DNA of 64,000 nt from Molanna angustata (GCA_963576475.1 OY754982.1:4987201-5051200); one strand, 5' to 3'. Positions 11,190 to 21,849 are shown, counted from the first letter of the stretch. Program-made: numbers and translations. Notes: generated by a model from the letters alone, not told the origin.

Positions 11190-11632
11190 TTCCTAGCCTT
11201 CCCTCCACTGCTGGATGTAGGCCTCTTCCATCTGTCTCTATTTTTCTATATCCTGTGCGCTTCAATCCATTCCTTCCCGGCGACCACAACAATATCGTCG
11301 GCCCATCTCTTCTGTGGCCGACCGACACCCCTTTTGTTTTCCCATGGCCTCCACTTTAAGACTTTGGGAGTTCATCTTGAATTTGGCTGTCTGGCCACGT
11401 GTCCTGTCTTGTCACTCATTATATGACTGATCTTTCCGAAGGCTGCCCAACCAAGTCCAATTCTTCTGGGTATTTCTGCCACCGGGTTTTCTTTTTTTCA
11501 TTTTTAACTTATGTCCGAGGTAGATGTATTCTTCAACAGTTTCAATTATTTTGTCATCAATTTTTATATTTCTGTTGGACGGACGGATGATTTTGGTTTT
11601 GCTGTGGTTCATTTCTAACCCAAACCTCAGGG
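11190..11632 (-). mobile_element. LINE family V, RT relic with internal deletion
   Basis: On the minus strand the frame from 11612 reads MNHSKTKII, then IKIDDKIIETVEEYIYLGHK. This is the RT region after the YADD block (SKT..., EYIYLG). Further along, in other frames, come TRWTPKVLKWRPW, GVGRPQKRWADDI and the end PTSSSGG, matching the C-terminal tail. The connecting RT thumb segment is missing, so this copy carries a large internal deletion. It ends in a GAAGAAGAAG-type tail near 11183-11192. Confidence 0.7.
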
Positions 11633-12960
11633 AAGAGTCATGGATATATTATAATAATAATGATCCATCTGTTTCCAAGATACCTTTGATTCAGCTTCAC
11701 CATAATTCATGTATATTAATTAGGTTTATAAAATTTGTGTTACATTTTCTGGTCTTTATGTAAGTAAATTAACTGTCATATTTAATGTATTTTGTAAATA
11801 AATATTTTTTATTCATAAGCTGAAACAGGTATGCTACAAGATGAACTGAACCTCCTATAGAGAGTTAAATAGGATCGTTGAAGACCGAACGGAGGGGAGG
11901 AAGAGATGCAACCAATTTCCAAGCATTGTGAATATCTTTAATCTTTTCAGGGTTGGAGATTGAGGATGCAGCCCCCTTGGCTTGCATATAAATATCCCAA
12001 CCAACGGCGGACCAACGGACCAACCAATTCTCACTAATCGTTCTCTCGGACCAGTCGCACTAATAAACAACATGTAACCGAACACCAGCATTTTTCATTA
12101 AGTCCCACTTTATATATCGACCTTCACATCTTTACCTACATAACCTAAGATATAGTTGAAATTCCCCTGCCACAAAAATATGGCAATAGGACCTCAGGAT
12201 AAAAAAAAAGCTGGGAGTTCCCGTGAATCTCATAAGAGGGTTAAAAATAAATTACTCAAACCTCCAAATTTTTCATGTGCCACCTACCAAGTACTTGTTC
12301 AATATAACGACGTAACAAGGTGAAAGTATTTTTTTGCCCAACCAACCGTGGATCATGATGAATCGGCCAGTTAATGTAATAAGTCACAGTAAGCCCCACT
12401 GGACACGGCGGGGATTATATGCCAAGATAGCGACGTGGGGTGAGGAAACATTCTATGTATTATAAATATTATTAGGGGCATGTGACTCTAAGAGTACTTT
12501 CAAGAGATTACTTTGGGGGCCGGCGAAAATGTAGTACTCCGTGACATTTTTTTGTTGGAGCCAGACATAAATAGATTTATAGCCACACGAGGAAAAAAAA
12601 CGAGTTGTGGCCAACACTACATAAGTATGAGTAGGTACTCTTTTTCTTCTTCTTCAAAGTTTGTCAATCCGTTAAGAGGACATATAACGCTAAATCAAGA
12701 GACAGAAATCAAGATATATTAAAACCGCCTAATGCACTTTAAAGTAACGTGTTAGTAAGGGTAAATATCACGTTCGTTAAAAAGAGTATATACTTGAATT
12801 AACTAATCGGAAATCCAAAATTTGTTTATTTTCGCATATTTAAAAAAACCTCAATTGAAATTTTAAATAACTGTCACGATAATTCACTTTTATTTTATAC
12901 ACTCTTTAGGCACATAAAAAGTTTATTTATCTACGCTTTGTAGTTTGTAAATTTAAACCT
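11633..12960. other. No gene recognised; one shared motif
   Basis: Contains GAGTTGTGGCCAACACTA at 12602-12619, also found near 31963 and 50135. A GC-richer patch at 11870-12060 includes TATAAATAT near 11986 but no recognised promoter context. Short frames have no motif. Confidence 0.4.
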
Positions 12961-12967
12961 GTTCAAT

Positions 12968-13278
12968 TATTCATTCATTAATTCATACCATCACGGCATA
13001 TCCCACAATGTGGGGTAACCAGCGAAATGTGTGCGGGTGTGCATTGTCTTATAGAAGGGAGCACAACACATATGTGTATAACCACACACCAATCTCGTCT
13101 CACCTAAAAAGGCACTACATTCAGAATGGATGGTGAACCTCATTGCTGAACTATGTCAGATGTTATTGTTGCCTGTTGTATTTTCGATTACCCGGCTCTT
13201 ACGGGACATTCGAAAACAGTAATAGAAAAGAGTGGAAGCACTATTCTAAGCCGGTGCCTCACAGCTAACCTGTTCAAT
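12968..13278 (-). repeat. Repeat family G, long copy
   Basis: About 300 bp that is the near-exact reverse complement of 41408-41730. Shared landmarks are CATACCATCACGGCATATCC, CACAATGTGGGGTAACCAGC, GATTACCCGGCTCTTACGGG and CTAAGCCGGTGCCTCACAGC. The (ATTC)n at 12968-12985 is the tail on the minus strand. It could be a SINE or a short LINE 3' end. Confidence 0.8.
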
Positions 13279-13316
13279 TATAGTTGAACAAATTACATAT
13301 ATCTGCTCCATGTTTA

Positions 13317-13378
13317 GCAGAACACCACACAACGCTACTAATAACGCTAGCAGAACACCACACAACGCTAGTAATTAA
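13317..13378. repeat. Short tandem duplication
   Basis: AGCAGAACACCACACAACGC followed by TA(C/G)TAAT occurs twice in a row, with a unit of about 33 bp. Confidence 0.85.
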
Positions 13379-13452
13379 AAAAATGATGTTAATAAAGATA
13401 TTTTATATTTTTATAATATTTTTTTAGAAGAGTATAATATGTTGAGAGTATA

Positions 13453-13584
13453 TGGATGGACGGAGTCGAGAAGGACCTTCAGATAGCCGGTGTGCGGAAT
13501 TGGGGAGAAAAGATCATAGATAGGGTGCAATGGAGACGATTCCTTGAGGAGACCATGACCCATCCTGGGCTGTGGAGCCACTGA
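13453..13584 (+). mobile_element. LINE family X, ORF2 C-terminus
   Basis: A clean 43-codon frame: WMDGVEKDLQIAGVRNWGEK, then RVQWRRFLEETMTHPGLW and a stop at 13582. It matches the last part of the longer copy at 40140-40634 (RWLDDIEGDI, QFLEEAKAHDGL). It is 5'-truncated just before the RGRPR motif region. No start codon is expected. Confidence 0.75.
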
Positions 13585-13589
13585 TGACA

Positions 13590-14385
13590 ATGATATGTTG
13601 ATTTTTAAGATTGTGTGACGAACATTCACTAGAGAAATAAAAAATATATAAATGGTATTTATTTTAGAAACACTTATTTGAAAAATTGTATTTCAAAATT
13701 CGATGTTTATGTACTTTCATATTATATTCTCTTAATGTGTTTTTAGGCATTTTCTATTGATACATTTTGTTATGGAAGGACAGCGACCCCGGGGACGAGC
13801 GTCTTTCGGTGGATGACCAATTAGAAGAATAATAGTCTTCGGTAGCTGATGTGCGAAGAAAGGCAGAGGACATAAGTCTCTGGAGAAGTTAAATGCATGT
13901 TTCAGCGCTTCAGAATTATATGCGCCTGCACTTTTTGAATGAATCACAGATCCGGCACTCCTGAATACGTCATGTTCATGTATCAAAGAGAATCGTTACC
14001 AAAAATATAGAATGAAAATCCTTCACAAAGGATTTGATAAGAATTTAATGCCGCATCAAAGTTGTCCTCCCGGCGGTCCCCATAGACGCAAAAATAATGC
14101 CTTTTATATCTTCCTGCGATACAAATACACGAAAAAGAAAGAAAACAAATTTATCTATGATAAAACTTCTTGCGAGAAAATAACTTTCGAGTTGAATTTG
14201 TTGTGAAGTGAAATTGGAGGAACAAAGATATTGATATCAGATATTGAACATTTTTTTGTGATGAGACGAACATTCAAAGTTTCTTGTGTAAAACAATCGT
14301 TGTTATTAATAAAACGAATGTACTGATGAGGTGTACTTTCCGCATGTGCATTTTTGTCTCATGGCACAAGGTTGCCCTTGTTTCA
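13590..14385. other. No feature recognised
   Basis: AT-rich. Minus-strand frame 13732-13986 and plus-strand frames 14012-14206 and 14284-14481 show no motif; the last runs into the family B element. Confidence 0.4.
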
Positions 14386-14560
14386 CCAGTGGGGCAAGTC
14401 TGTTCCAACCGGCGAAATCAAAACCCTCGTGATTACTCATATCATGGATATAATTATCATATGGAGTTCTATGACATCTAAAGATATTTAGAACTCCATA
14501 TAATAATTATATCCATGATATGGGTAATCGTGAGGGTTTTGATTTCGCCGGTTGGACCCT
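14386..14560. mobile_element. Palindromic MITE family B, best hairpin
   Basis: Left arm: CCAGTGGGGCAAGTCTGTTC, AACCGGCGAAATCAAAACCC, TCGTGATTACTCATATCATG and so on to GGAGTTCTA. Right arm: AGAACTCCATATAATAATTA to GTGAGGGTTTTGATTTCGCC and GGTTGGACC. The arms pair over about 80 bp with few mismatches. The outer CCCCTGG of the right end is missing. Confidence 0.85.
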
Positions 14561-14654
14561 ATTTCACTATTTCCTAACGTGAATTTTGGACACCTAAAAT
14601 AGCTTCGAGTTAGGTAGCTTGCTGAAGGTTGCTTAATGTTGCTAGATTAGAGTC

Positions 14655-14730
14655 GTATGAAAATAATTGAAAATAATTATTAAATATGAAAATAATTGAA
14701 AATAATTATTAAATATGAAAATAATTGAAA
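14655..14730. repeat. 29-bp tandem repeat, about 2.5 copies
   Basis: The unit AAAATAATTGAAAATAATTA plus TTAAATATG repeats in tandem. Low-complexity minisatellite. Confidence 0.85.
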
Positions 14731-15348
14731 TCAACTACGGGACCTCATCTTATTTATATATTTTATTTTTAAAAACTTCAGTGATACGACCCATAGGCCC
14801 TATTGCTAATAATTTTTAGAAATCATCTACTTATGTGCCCGAGCTACCGCAGCCTGCTCTCTTGAATTTATTCGGGTGTGTCACCTTTCTTTAACAATTT
14901 ATTTAGTCTTCTTTTTCTTATTGTGCTTTGTTTGATTTCTCCAGAGTCGGGTATCACTTGGGTGTGAGCCTCTTCAAAAAGTCTATATCGTCTATTAGGT
15001 AATCTATCGAACCCATTCTGACGGTGTTCGTTATCTACATATTTTAATTTCATTGTTTTGATTAACTTTATTATCACATAATGTGTTTTTGAATTGCTCA
15101 ATTTTATTTTTATTTTAGTTTTACTTTATTTTTTGTAAAATTGAATAATTTTATTGCATTGTAAAGTAAATAATTTGATTGTTGAGTAACTAATTACAAT
15201 GTACGACAGAGCTTGCACTGACAAACTGTTTATACATCTTAGTGTAAAAGTAGAGGAAATTAGTATATTCTAATGTGAATTTTCAAAAAAATGAATAAAT
15301 GAAAAAAAAAACAAAAATAGCGGTGAATAAGAGTCATACTTGCGGTTA
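14731..15348. other. No feature recognised
   Basis: AT-rich. Minus-strand frame 14868-15101 (77 codons, lysine/arginine-rich C-terminus IRKRRLNKLLKKG) has no family I recognise. Confidence 0.35.
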
Positions 15349-15481
15349 ATTATATTTTTATATACTTGAAAAATTATATTTTTATATACTTGAAAAATTA
15401 TATTTTTATATACTTGAAAAATTATATTTTTATATACTTGAAAAATTATATTTTTATATACTTGAAAAATTATATTTTTGT
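15349..15481. repeat. 24-bp minisatellite, about 5.5 copies
   Basis: The unit ATTATATTTTTATATACTTG plus AAAA repeats almost perfectly. Because 24 is a multiple of three, both strands stay open (NYIFIYLK repeated on plus, KNIIFQVY on minus), but this is a consequence of the repeat and not evidence of a gene. Confidence 0.95.
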
Positions 15482-15954
15482 ACATATCCATCGTAAAAAT
15501 ATTACAGAATTACCCACAATACAAAGGAAAGTCAGCTATACACATTATTAACATTAAACATACAAACTTGAACTTTTCGAATCAATTTTAATAAAAGTTG
15601 TACCTAAATATATTTAGCCAGTTGCTTTTTTCACATTGAATGTTGAACTCTGAACGGTGAACGATTTGTAATCCGTTGAAGCTAAAACAAATAGACCGTT
15701 AAATCGATTTGAAAAAGTTTTAAAACAATTTAAAAGCTAAACTATGAACAAACTTGTATGTGTATGGATTAAGCTCAAGTAACAGAAGACCATCCTTTTA
15801 AAAGTGTTGTTTAAAAATGGTTAAAAAAGGGCAAAATGTCATAATGTGAATATTCTATTGTATGTAGAACAAATACAATTTATGCAGCTGATTGAAAAAT
15901 TTTAAGCCTAAAAATGTTTTGAATTTCCATACTCTGTGTATGTAAATTAAAATG
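15482..15954. other. No feature recognised
   Basis: AT-rich sequence with no recognised content. Confidence 0.4.
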
Positions 15955-16095
15955 TGTAAATCGAATATTTTCTTAATAACATTAAAAAAATATTCGATTT
16001 ACATACACATTGGTGTAGGTAAACAAGCAAAAACTGAAATAATATTTCTGTCGCAGTTCAGGGGTGACATCTGTGCGAGACACCGCCACTACAAC
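15955..16095. repeat. FB-A related fragment with a perfect palindrome
   Basis: TGTAAATCGAATATTT at 15955-15970 pairs exactly with AAATATTCGATTTACA at 15988-16003. Downstream, CACATTGGTGTAGGTAAACA and CAGGGGTGACATCTGTGCGA match 59606-59690 of the large FB-A element (CACATTGGTACAAGTAGGTA, CAGGGGTGACTTCTATGCGA). Confidence 0.65.
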
Positions 16096-16139
16096 CACTA
16101 CAATTATATGGGCTAAAATAACTGAGAGATCACGTTATA

Positions 16140-16415
16140 TTATTCTGATTACTTTTCTTTTCTGTTTATGTTTAATTATTTTGCATTCAAAAACATGTAA
16201 CCTTAGGCCAAATTGAAAACGTACTGCCTCAGAACAGACTTGTCTAGTGAGGCAGTAAATTTCCAAATACATAGGTACAACTGTATATAGTATGTTTATA
16301 ATAAGTCTTTTTAAAATATAGTTTTTTTTTTGTTATTCTAATATATACATATGTATGTACATATTATATATGTAAACAATGGAAAATAAATAATAACATT
16401 TCATTTCATTTCAAG
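16140..16415 (+). mobile_element. LINE family Z, 3' UTR only
   Basis: Shares with 18780-19055 the hairpin core CCTCAGAACAGAC...GTCTAGTGAGG and the AATGGAAAATAAATAA-type end. The stem TACTGCCTC (16222-16230) pairs with GAGGCAGTA (16249-16257), and AGAC (16236-16239) with GTCT (16242-16245). It has no ORF2 part and ends in a (CATTT)n-like run near 16400. Confidence 0.7.
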
Positions 16416-16483
16416 TTTTATCGTGGTATTTTTAGCGTACAGGGGGGTTATACTTTTTATTTTATTTCATCATTATCTACTCT

Positions 16484-17036
16484 AACATAGGACATAATAA
16501 CTAGTTGGGGACGTAGCAGAAGGCGCTTCAGGAGTATGGATGACAATATAGAATCGTTAAAATTTTTAAGATGGAAAGCCCCAATTACAGAAGACCACCG
16601 AAGACATGGAAAAACAGCTGGACCTTTTCTTCACATTCAAAAACAGGTAATATAGCGTTCTTGAGGTGGGTACACAAAACGGCGTTATAAAATTGAGCCA
16701 TTTTAACTATATTATTTGACCTAACCCAAAATGATAAAGAATAAGAAGCAAAGTCAGATTTAATTGAATCCATTTTTTTTAACGTTGAGGTCACCACTTT
16801 GGTCTGAGTATTTGATGGATTCTTTCTATTCACGAAACTACAACGCAATAAAACATTTTCAATAACATCAATTTCATTATTATTTTTAGGACTAATCGCA
16901 TTATAACGGTCATGAAAATTTTTCCGCGCACGATCATGAACAGTCAATAACTCACCCTTGATATTTAAAGAGTCATAAACGATGACAATCTCATAACTTA
17001 TAATGCGAAAGTATGATCGTAAAATGTCCTATGTAT
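16484..17036 (-). mobile_element. Possible DNA element with 120-codon ORF
   Basis: ACATAGGACATAATA at about 16484 and its near complement AAAATGTCCTATGT at about 17023-17036 could be terminal inverted repeats about 550 bp apart. Inside, the minus-strand frame 16947-16585 (120 codons, start MTVHDRARKNFHDRYNAISP) is longer than expected by chance in DNA this AT-rich, and it stays open upstream of the ATG (VIVYDSLN). I do not recognise the protein. I could not find a convincing target duplication, so both the element and the ORF remain tentative. Confidence 0.35.
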
Positions 17037-17254
17037 ACCTACTATGATAGAAACACCAAATACTGAGGGTTTTATCCTTTTAATAATAAAAGTGGGTTGT
17101 TCGAAATGTTATTACGTTTTAATAATTAAATTCATATTGTTTATGAATCAGATTCGAATATAGAATTTCGGTGTAGGTAGGTAACTTACATTCTGTTGAT
17201 AAAGTAAGGGCCAAACAAAAATCATTAGAACAAAAAAAAACATCCTCCGGACTA

Positions 17255-17560
17255 CTGAAATGAGGACACTGCGCTCCATAGTGGGCGTAGTACTCGTCGA
17301 TAGAGTCCAAAACGAGGATATAAGGAAGAGATGCGATTTAGACGACATCATCCGCTGGGGTAGAGAGACCATGTCGAGAGAATGGGAGACAATTGACTAC
17401 CCAAAATTGTCTCCAAGGAAGTCCCGGAGAGTCGTAGAGCAAGGGGGAGACCAGCAAAAAGATGGAGTGACAGCTGGACATCCAGATCACAAGAGGCCAT
17501 CTCCGACTGAAAAATAAAACACTCCTTAGGCCTAAAACCATAGGAGGAAGAAGAAGATTG
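17255..17560 (+). mobile_element. LINE family U, ORF2 C-terminal relic
   Basis: The frame from 17260 reads MRTLRSIVGVVLVDRVQNED, IRKRCDLDDIIRWGRE, matching the MR.LRSI.GV...DR.RNEDIR block of LINE RT tails. A frameshift follows. The end AGGAGGAAGAAGAAG is the usual tail of this group. The family is shared with 21850-22175. No functional protein remains. Confidence 0.7.
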
Positions 17561-17732
17561 ATAAACCATTCTCAGTGCTAAAGTCAATACTTAGTACACC
17601 AAAATGTATGGAATTTGTCATGCTTAGCATCGAGAGAATTCTTAGTACTTTTTATAAATTCTGGCCTTAGAATAGAGTATGTACATGACACAACGGAATC
17701 CTTGGACATCACGGCCAAAATAAAGATAAAAA

Positions 17733-17824
17733 TGGAAACACTGGTTAGTTGGAAGAAATTGCCATACTGCAATAAACTCTTCACTTGCACAGGGTGCAAG
17801 GAAGTGTTCATTATTATTATTACT
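17733..17824 (+). repeat. SINE 3' half
   Basis: GGTTAGTTGGAAGAAATTGC, CATACTGCAATAAACTC, CTTGCACAGGGTGCAAGGAA and GTGTTC(ATT)n match the last 90 bp of the SINE at 36268-36470. The tRNA-like head is absent. Confidence 0.8.
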
Positions 17825-17859
17825 AAAAATATTTGATTCCCTAAAGTGCTTGAGCTCAG

Positions 17860-18065
17860 ATAAGTGAACTTTCCCATGATCTGTGTCGAAGTCAAAGAAA
17901 ACTGTTGAGACGGCGTATTAAAATTTCTCACGCAACTCTTGATTTTCTGGACAAGCTTGCTTAACCTTCCGGAACGTGGTGCAATTTTAAAATCAAATTT
18001 ACCGGGTAGAAATTTCGCAACCAGTTTTTGCATTCGCATTATTAATACGTCTTCTCCATACACAT
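17860..18065 (-). pseudogene. mariner-like transposase N-terminal remnant
   Basis: The minus-strand frame starting at 18063 contains KLVAKFLPGKFDFKIAPRSG then RLSKLVQKIKS. This resembles the W-F-x-K/R-F-x-S-G-x-F-D-x-K-x-x-P-R-S-G-R signature between the two helix-turn-helix units of mariner/Tc1-family transposases. The DDD catalytic domain is not visible; after about 80 codons the frame runs into unrelated sequence and the SINE fragment. No terminal repeats were identified. I infer an old broken copy. Confidence 0.55.
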
Positions 18066-18124
18066 CGAATATATTTTTTTTGGTTCAACGACTATTTATA
18101 TATGTACATATAAGTAAAACTAGA

Positions 18125-19055
18125 AAGCACACAAAAATATAAATATTTGGGAACCACAATTGACAATAATTTAAGATGGACGGAACACATGGAATGTAAC
18201 TAAAAAAACCCGACAACTTAAATACATTTTCAGAAATATTAGAGATATTTTTGATCTGAAAACCTTAAAGACAATATATTACGCACTGGGCCAAACTGTA
18301 CTCTCATATGGTATTATTGGTTGGGGTGGCATGGCTGTGGCAAATCTTTACCCAGCCGCAATTGCTCAAAAGTCGCTTATCAGAGTAATATGTAGAAAGC
18401 CCTATAGATACCCATCTGATGAACTTTTCAAAGAATTTACAGTACTCGACATCCGACAAATATACATTAAAACAATAATCAAACACATTCATCGAAATAC
18501 CGCACTATATACACCACGATACTTACTTTCAATGGACACTAGAAATAGGAGACTTCTACAGCCAACTACTACACAGACGACATTTGCCCAAAGATATATT
18601 CATTTCCTAGGCCCAAGAATATATAACAAAATAATCCCGAACTTTGCCAACTCAATCTCACCAAGTGGGAAAAACTTGGCAAAATTGGTGACCAAGTGGC
18701 TCATTGATAGAGGAAGAAATGAATCAGAAAAAGACTTGACCTACATCATAAAATAACAAAATGATAATGCTTTAGACGATATACATGAGACAAATTACAC
18801 TTACATACATACTTGATTTTCACATTCCTTGCATATTATTACTATTTTCACTACATACATCATACATACATCATGACAAAATTAATAAAAAATAGTATCA
18901 CCTCAGAACAGACCTAGGTCTAGTGAGGTGATATATTCCATGCAACTTTTAAGTGTTTATAATCTTATACCAATTTGTTATATATATATAATGTTAAAAT
19001 TTATATGTGATAATTTGTAAATTTTCTGGAAAATAAATAAAAAAAAAAAAAAAAA
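18125..19055 (+). mobile_element. LINE family Z, ORF2 C-terminus plus 3' end
   Basis: KYLGTTIDNNLRWTEHME is in one frame at 18141. After a shift at the A-run near 18200, a second frame continues LKYIFRNIRDIFDLKTLKTI, TVLSYGIIGWGG and KSLIRVICRKPYRYPSDELF, with a stop at 18754. These are the RT thumb and C-terminal motifs of a LINE. The 3' UTR holds a conserved hairpin at 18896-18933, AATAAA at 19032-19037 and a poly(A) tract at 19039-19055. It is 5'-truncated and carries at least one frameshift, so it is inactive. Confidence 0.8.
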
Positions 19056-19295
19056 GTATTACACTGGCGGGCTTATTGCCCAATGGAAATTTCTTGCAAC
19101 CAATCAGAGAATGTTAAATATACAAAAACAATGTATACTATGAAAATAAATTAATCACATTACAAAAATAAACAACGACAACAGAAGAAAAGTAAAAAAA
19201 AAAACAAAGAAGATAGCATATAAGAACAATTCATAGCAATGATAGGAAAGCTAAAGGATAAGGAAAGGAAGATATTATCAGGTATTTTATATGTT
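19056..19295 (-). mobile_element. LINE family W 3' UTR fragment
   Basis: ACACTGGCGGGCTTATTGCC, AATTTCTTGCAACCAAT and ATTCATAGCAATGATAGG match 5120-5320 in the same order, so the element reads on the minus strand. The family Z poly(A) abuts it directly. Confidence 0.7.
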
Positions 19296-20184
19296 AACTA
19301 TCTTGATAGTAAAACTATTAATAAAAACTATTGCGCTGAATCAAACAAACTTTTTCACAAACTCTCCTAGAAACCCCTACCCCACATGAATTATATAAAT
19401 CAATTCTAAATTAATCAAAAAAATGTATTTATTGATAAATAGATAAACAAATGAATAAATAAGTAAACAAATAAAAAAACCAACAAATAAATATCAACTG
19501 ATCTACTCTATGTAAGATGAAGTTCTGCGATATCAAGTCGGTCAAAATTGATACAACAAGATAAATAAAGTTGCTTTAAGTGTGAAATTAGCAGTGAAAA
19601 AAAATAAGTCTTCTGTTTGAAAAACCCGGAATGACTCTCCTAATAACCTATCACATACATACACATTAATCTCCCCCTTACTTCAGATCAGTCACGAGTC
19701 CATCTCCACTCGCTCCAGAGGATATGGTACATAATTTCTTCCAGGACATAGAAGATGATAATATAATGTTAGTTTTAATGTCTTCCATCCAGAAAGAGTC
19801 CCTTGCGAGAGGATCCCGTAACCAACTTAATTATATCCATCCCACAAAATACACCCATCAAATAAGGACTGGAAATTAATGATGAGATAACTTCGACCAA
19901 GAATTATCGAATTCAAATACTTACGTAACTCAATCAATGATTTTAATACGTCATTTCTTGGTAGAGTTCCAAAAATATTTTGAATATTAATATTTTTTTT
20001 TCGAATTCTATTGTAACATTTAATCGCCAGTGGAACGGCCTTGCACCGGTTTCGCCACATACCTGTCAGTCTTTATATAAAAGTTTATAGGCAGGATTTC
20101 AAACTGGGTCATCTAGATTACTTTGGACTCAGTCATCAATCCATCTAGATCAATTTGTATGCTAAATACCTTAATTTCATTGCA
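19296..20184. other. No feature recognised
   Basis: Contains AAAT-rich low-complexity sequence at 19430-19490. The minus-strand frame 20060-19827 (77 codons) has a stretch LAIKCYNRIRKKN without a recognised family. Confidence 0.35.
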
Positions 20185-20330
20185 TGGTATGACGATGCTA
20201 GTGTGTGGGAATACAAGAATGTGTCATTTTTCATTTTATTATGTAATGCATACCCGCACACCTGTCGCTAGTTACCCCACATTATGGGATCATGACGTGA
20301 TAATATGCATGTATGTATTATATGGTCGAA
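20185..20330 (+). repeat. Repeat family G, 3' half
   Basis: GCTAGTGTGTGGGAATACAA, CCCGCACACCTGTCGCTAGT and TACCCCACATTATGGGAT follow the family G order (compare 41595-41700). More diverged at the end. Confidence 0.7.
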
Positions 20331-20904
20331 ACCAGCCAACATTGATGTAGAAATTCACCACATTTGTTGCCTACATTCTTCCGTCGTTATCATTTCCAGT
20401 TCTTCATTCCAAATAAATAAATATAGCATTTGATGAATTCAATTCAATATTCGATATCGGATTCGTATCAATGAAAACTGTTTGTCCAATATTAGTTTCC
20501 TAAAGTTGATCTTGAATGTTCTTTGACCAATATAAAAACAACATTTCCGCAGCAGCGTTTGGGCGAACAATACACGAGATTGATTGCCAAAAACGTGGAG
20601 AAAATTTAGCGAGGAGGGTCGGGCATTATGAGTCACTACACAGAAGACGAACACTTGGCAGAAGAATGGCAAGGAAAGGAGAGGACGCAAAGAACGATAT
20701 ATCAGAGGAAGATGATTTATAATAATACAAGCCATAAGTTCAGGAAACAAATCAAAAGGGAAAAAAAACTATACAAGGGATAGGGGAACTGGATTTCCTC
20801 CCCAATATAACCAACACGGCCCATTTCAATATTATCATCGATTCGCATTCAGTGACATAGACAATGTAAATCTTATAACAAATTCTGTCTATTTATTATA
20901 TCAA
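20331..20904. other. No feature recognised
   Basis: Overlapping short frames on both strands near 20439-20750. The plus-strand frame ends RRRTLGRRMARKGEDAKND, basic but not identified. Confidence 0.35.
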
Positions 20905-21415
20905 TTAGTTCCGTCTATAGCGGACAATTAGTTCCATCTATGACAGGAAATTATTTTAGCCTGTCGAACGCTGATGCTTTTTCTAAATCAATTCCATCTG
21001 TGACAGGAGATTATTTTTGGCCGTCAATCGCTCCTACTGTTTTCAATTGTACTCGTACTTACAACGAAAAATACAGGCATGATATAAATGATTTAGCAGA
21101 CAACTGATTCAAACTATGAAAGGAAATTATTTTTGCCTGTCATTTGCCGATACTTTAACAACATGGCAAATGATTCAAAATATGTAGATTTATTTTAATA
21201 TAAGAAAACTTTTAGATACTGTTTACTTAATTCTACCAACTGGGACACAAAATCACTATTGTCTGTTCAAACGATATTTATATATAAAATATTTATATAT
21301 TATCAAAAGTTTCTTTGATATTTGGAAAGGTCTACCTTATTAAAGCAGACTTTTCCATCTCAATCTATCTATGACAGAAAGTTACTGTAGCATGTCAATC
21401 GCTACAACTCTCTCA
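20905..21415. repeat. Four diverged copies of a hairpin-bearing monomer
   Basis: CCATCTATGACAGGAAATTA then TTTTAGCCTGTCGAACGCT (about 20932-20980) recurs in altered form at about 20993-21040, 21112-21155 and 21366-21410. In the first copy GACAGG and CCTGTC can pair around AAATTATTTTAG. The copies are irregularly spaced, so this is not a simple tandem array. Confidence 0.6.
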
Positions 21416-21511
21416 AAATATGTAAGCATTAATTGTCTGTTTTACACTTATTTAAAAGTACATATAATTTATGCAGGCAATATTGCATCATCAATGTACA
21501 CGTGAAATAAT

Positions 21512-21763
21512 TGTGGCGGAGCATTTATAATGTCTAACAACGTTTACAACGTGTGGCGGAACAATTACTAAGAAAACAGAATGTTCTAGAAAACGAGAAT
21601 ATATAAATACTGGAAAACCAATGAAGACGGGCAGTGCCATTCTAGAACTCTCATGCGACAGTTAACTCATCTTGTGTAATATTGTGTACATAATGTATAT
21701 TGTGAATAAAAGCTGTAAATAGATAATTATTGGTTTTCACTATCATACATATCTACATTAACA
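21512..21763 (+). mobile_element. Possible solo LTR
   Basis: Begins TGTGGCGGAGCATTTATAA, with a second TGTGGCGGAACAATTAC at 21552, and ends ACATTAACA, consistent with TG...CA LTR ends. Inside are a TATA-like ATATATAAATAC near 21600 and GTGAATAAAAGC (polyadenylation-like) near 21702. The bases after the end, CCTGGTATTA, could be a primer-binding remnant. No partner LTR or pol domain is in the window, so this is a suggestion only. Confidence 0.35.
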
Positions 21764-21849
21764 CCTGGTATTAAATTTATATAGAATATTTCGAAAATAA
21801 TAATTAACATAATTATTATATAATTATCAGGTATTTGTAAGTTGTTGTA

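Noticed and set aside
11870..12060. Promoter with TATAAATAT
   Set aside because: A lone TATA-like string in AT-rich DNA with no adjacent gene or initiator evidence.
15270..15551. Overlapping repetitive frames on both strands
   Set aside because: By-product of the 24-bp minisatellite, not a secreted or membrane repeat protein.
17584..17860. Downstream half of the 159-codon minus-strand frame as more mariner transposase
   Set aside because: After the PRSGR region the frame enters the SINE fragment and unrelated sequence; no catalytic motif follows.
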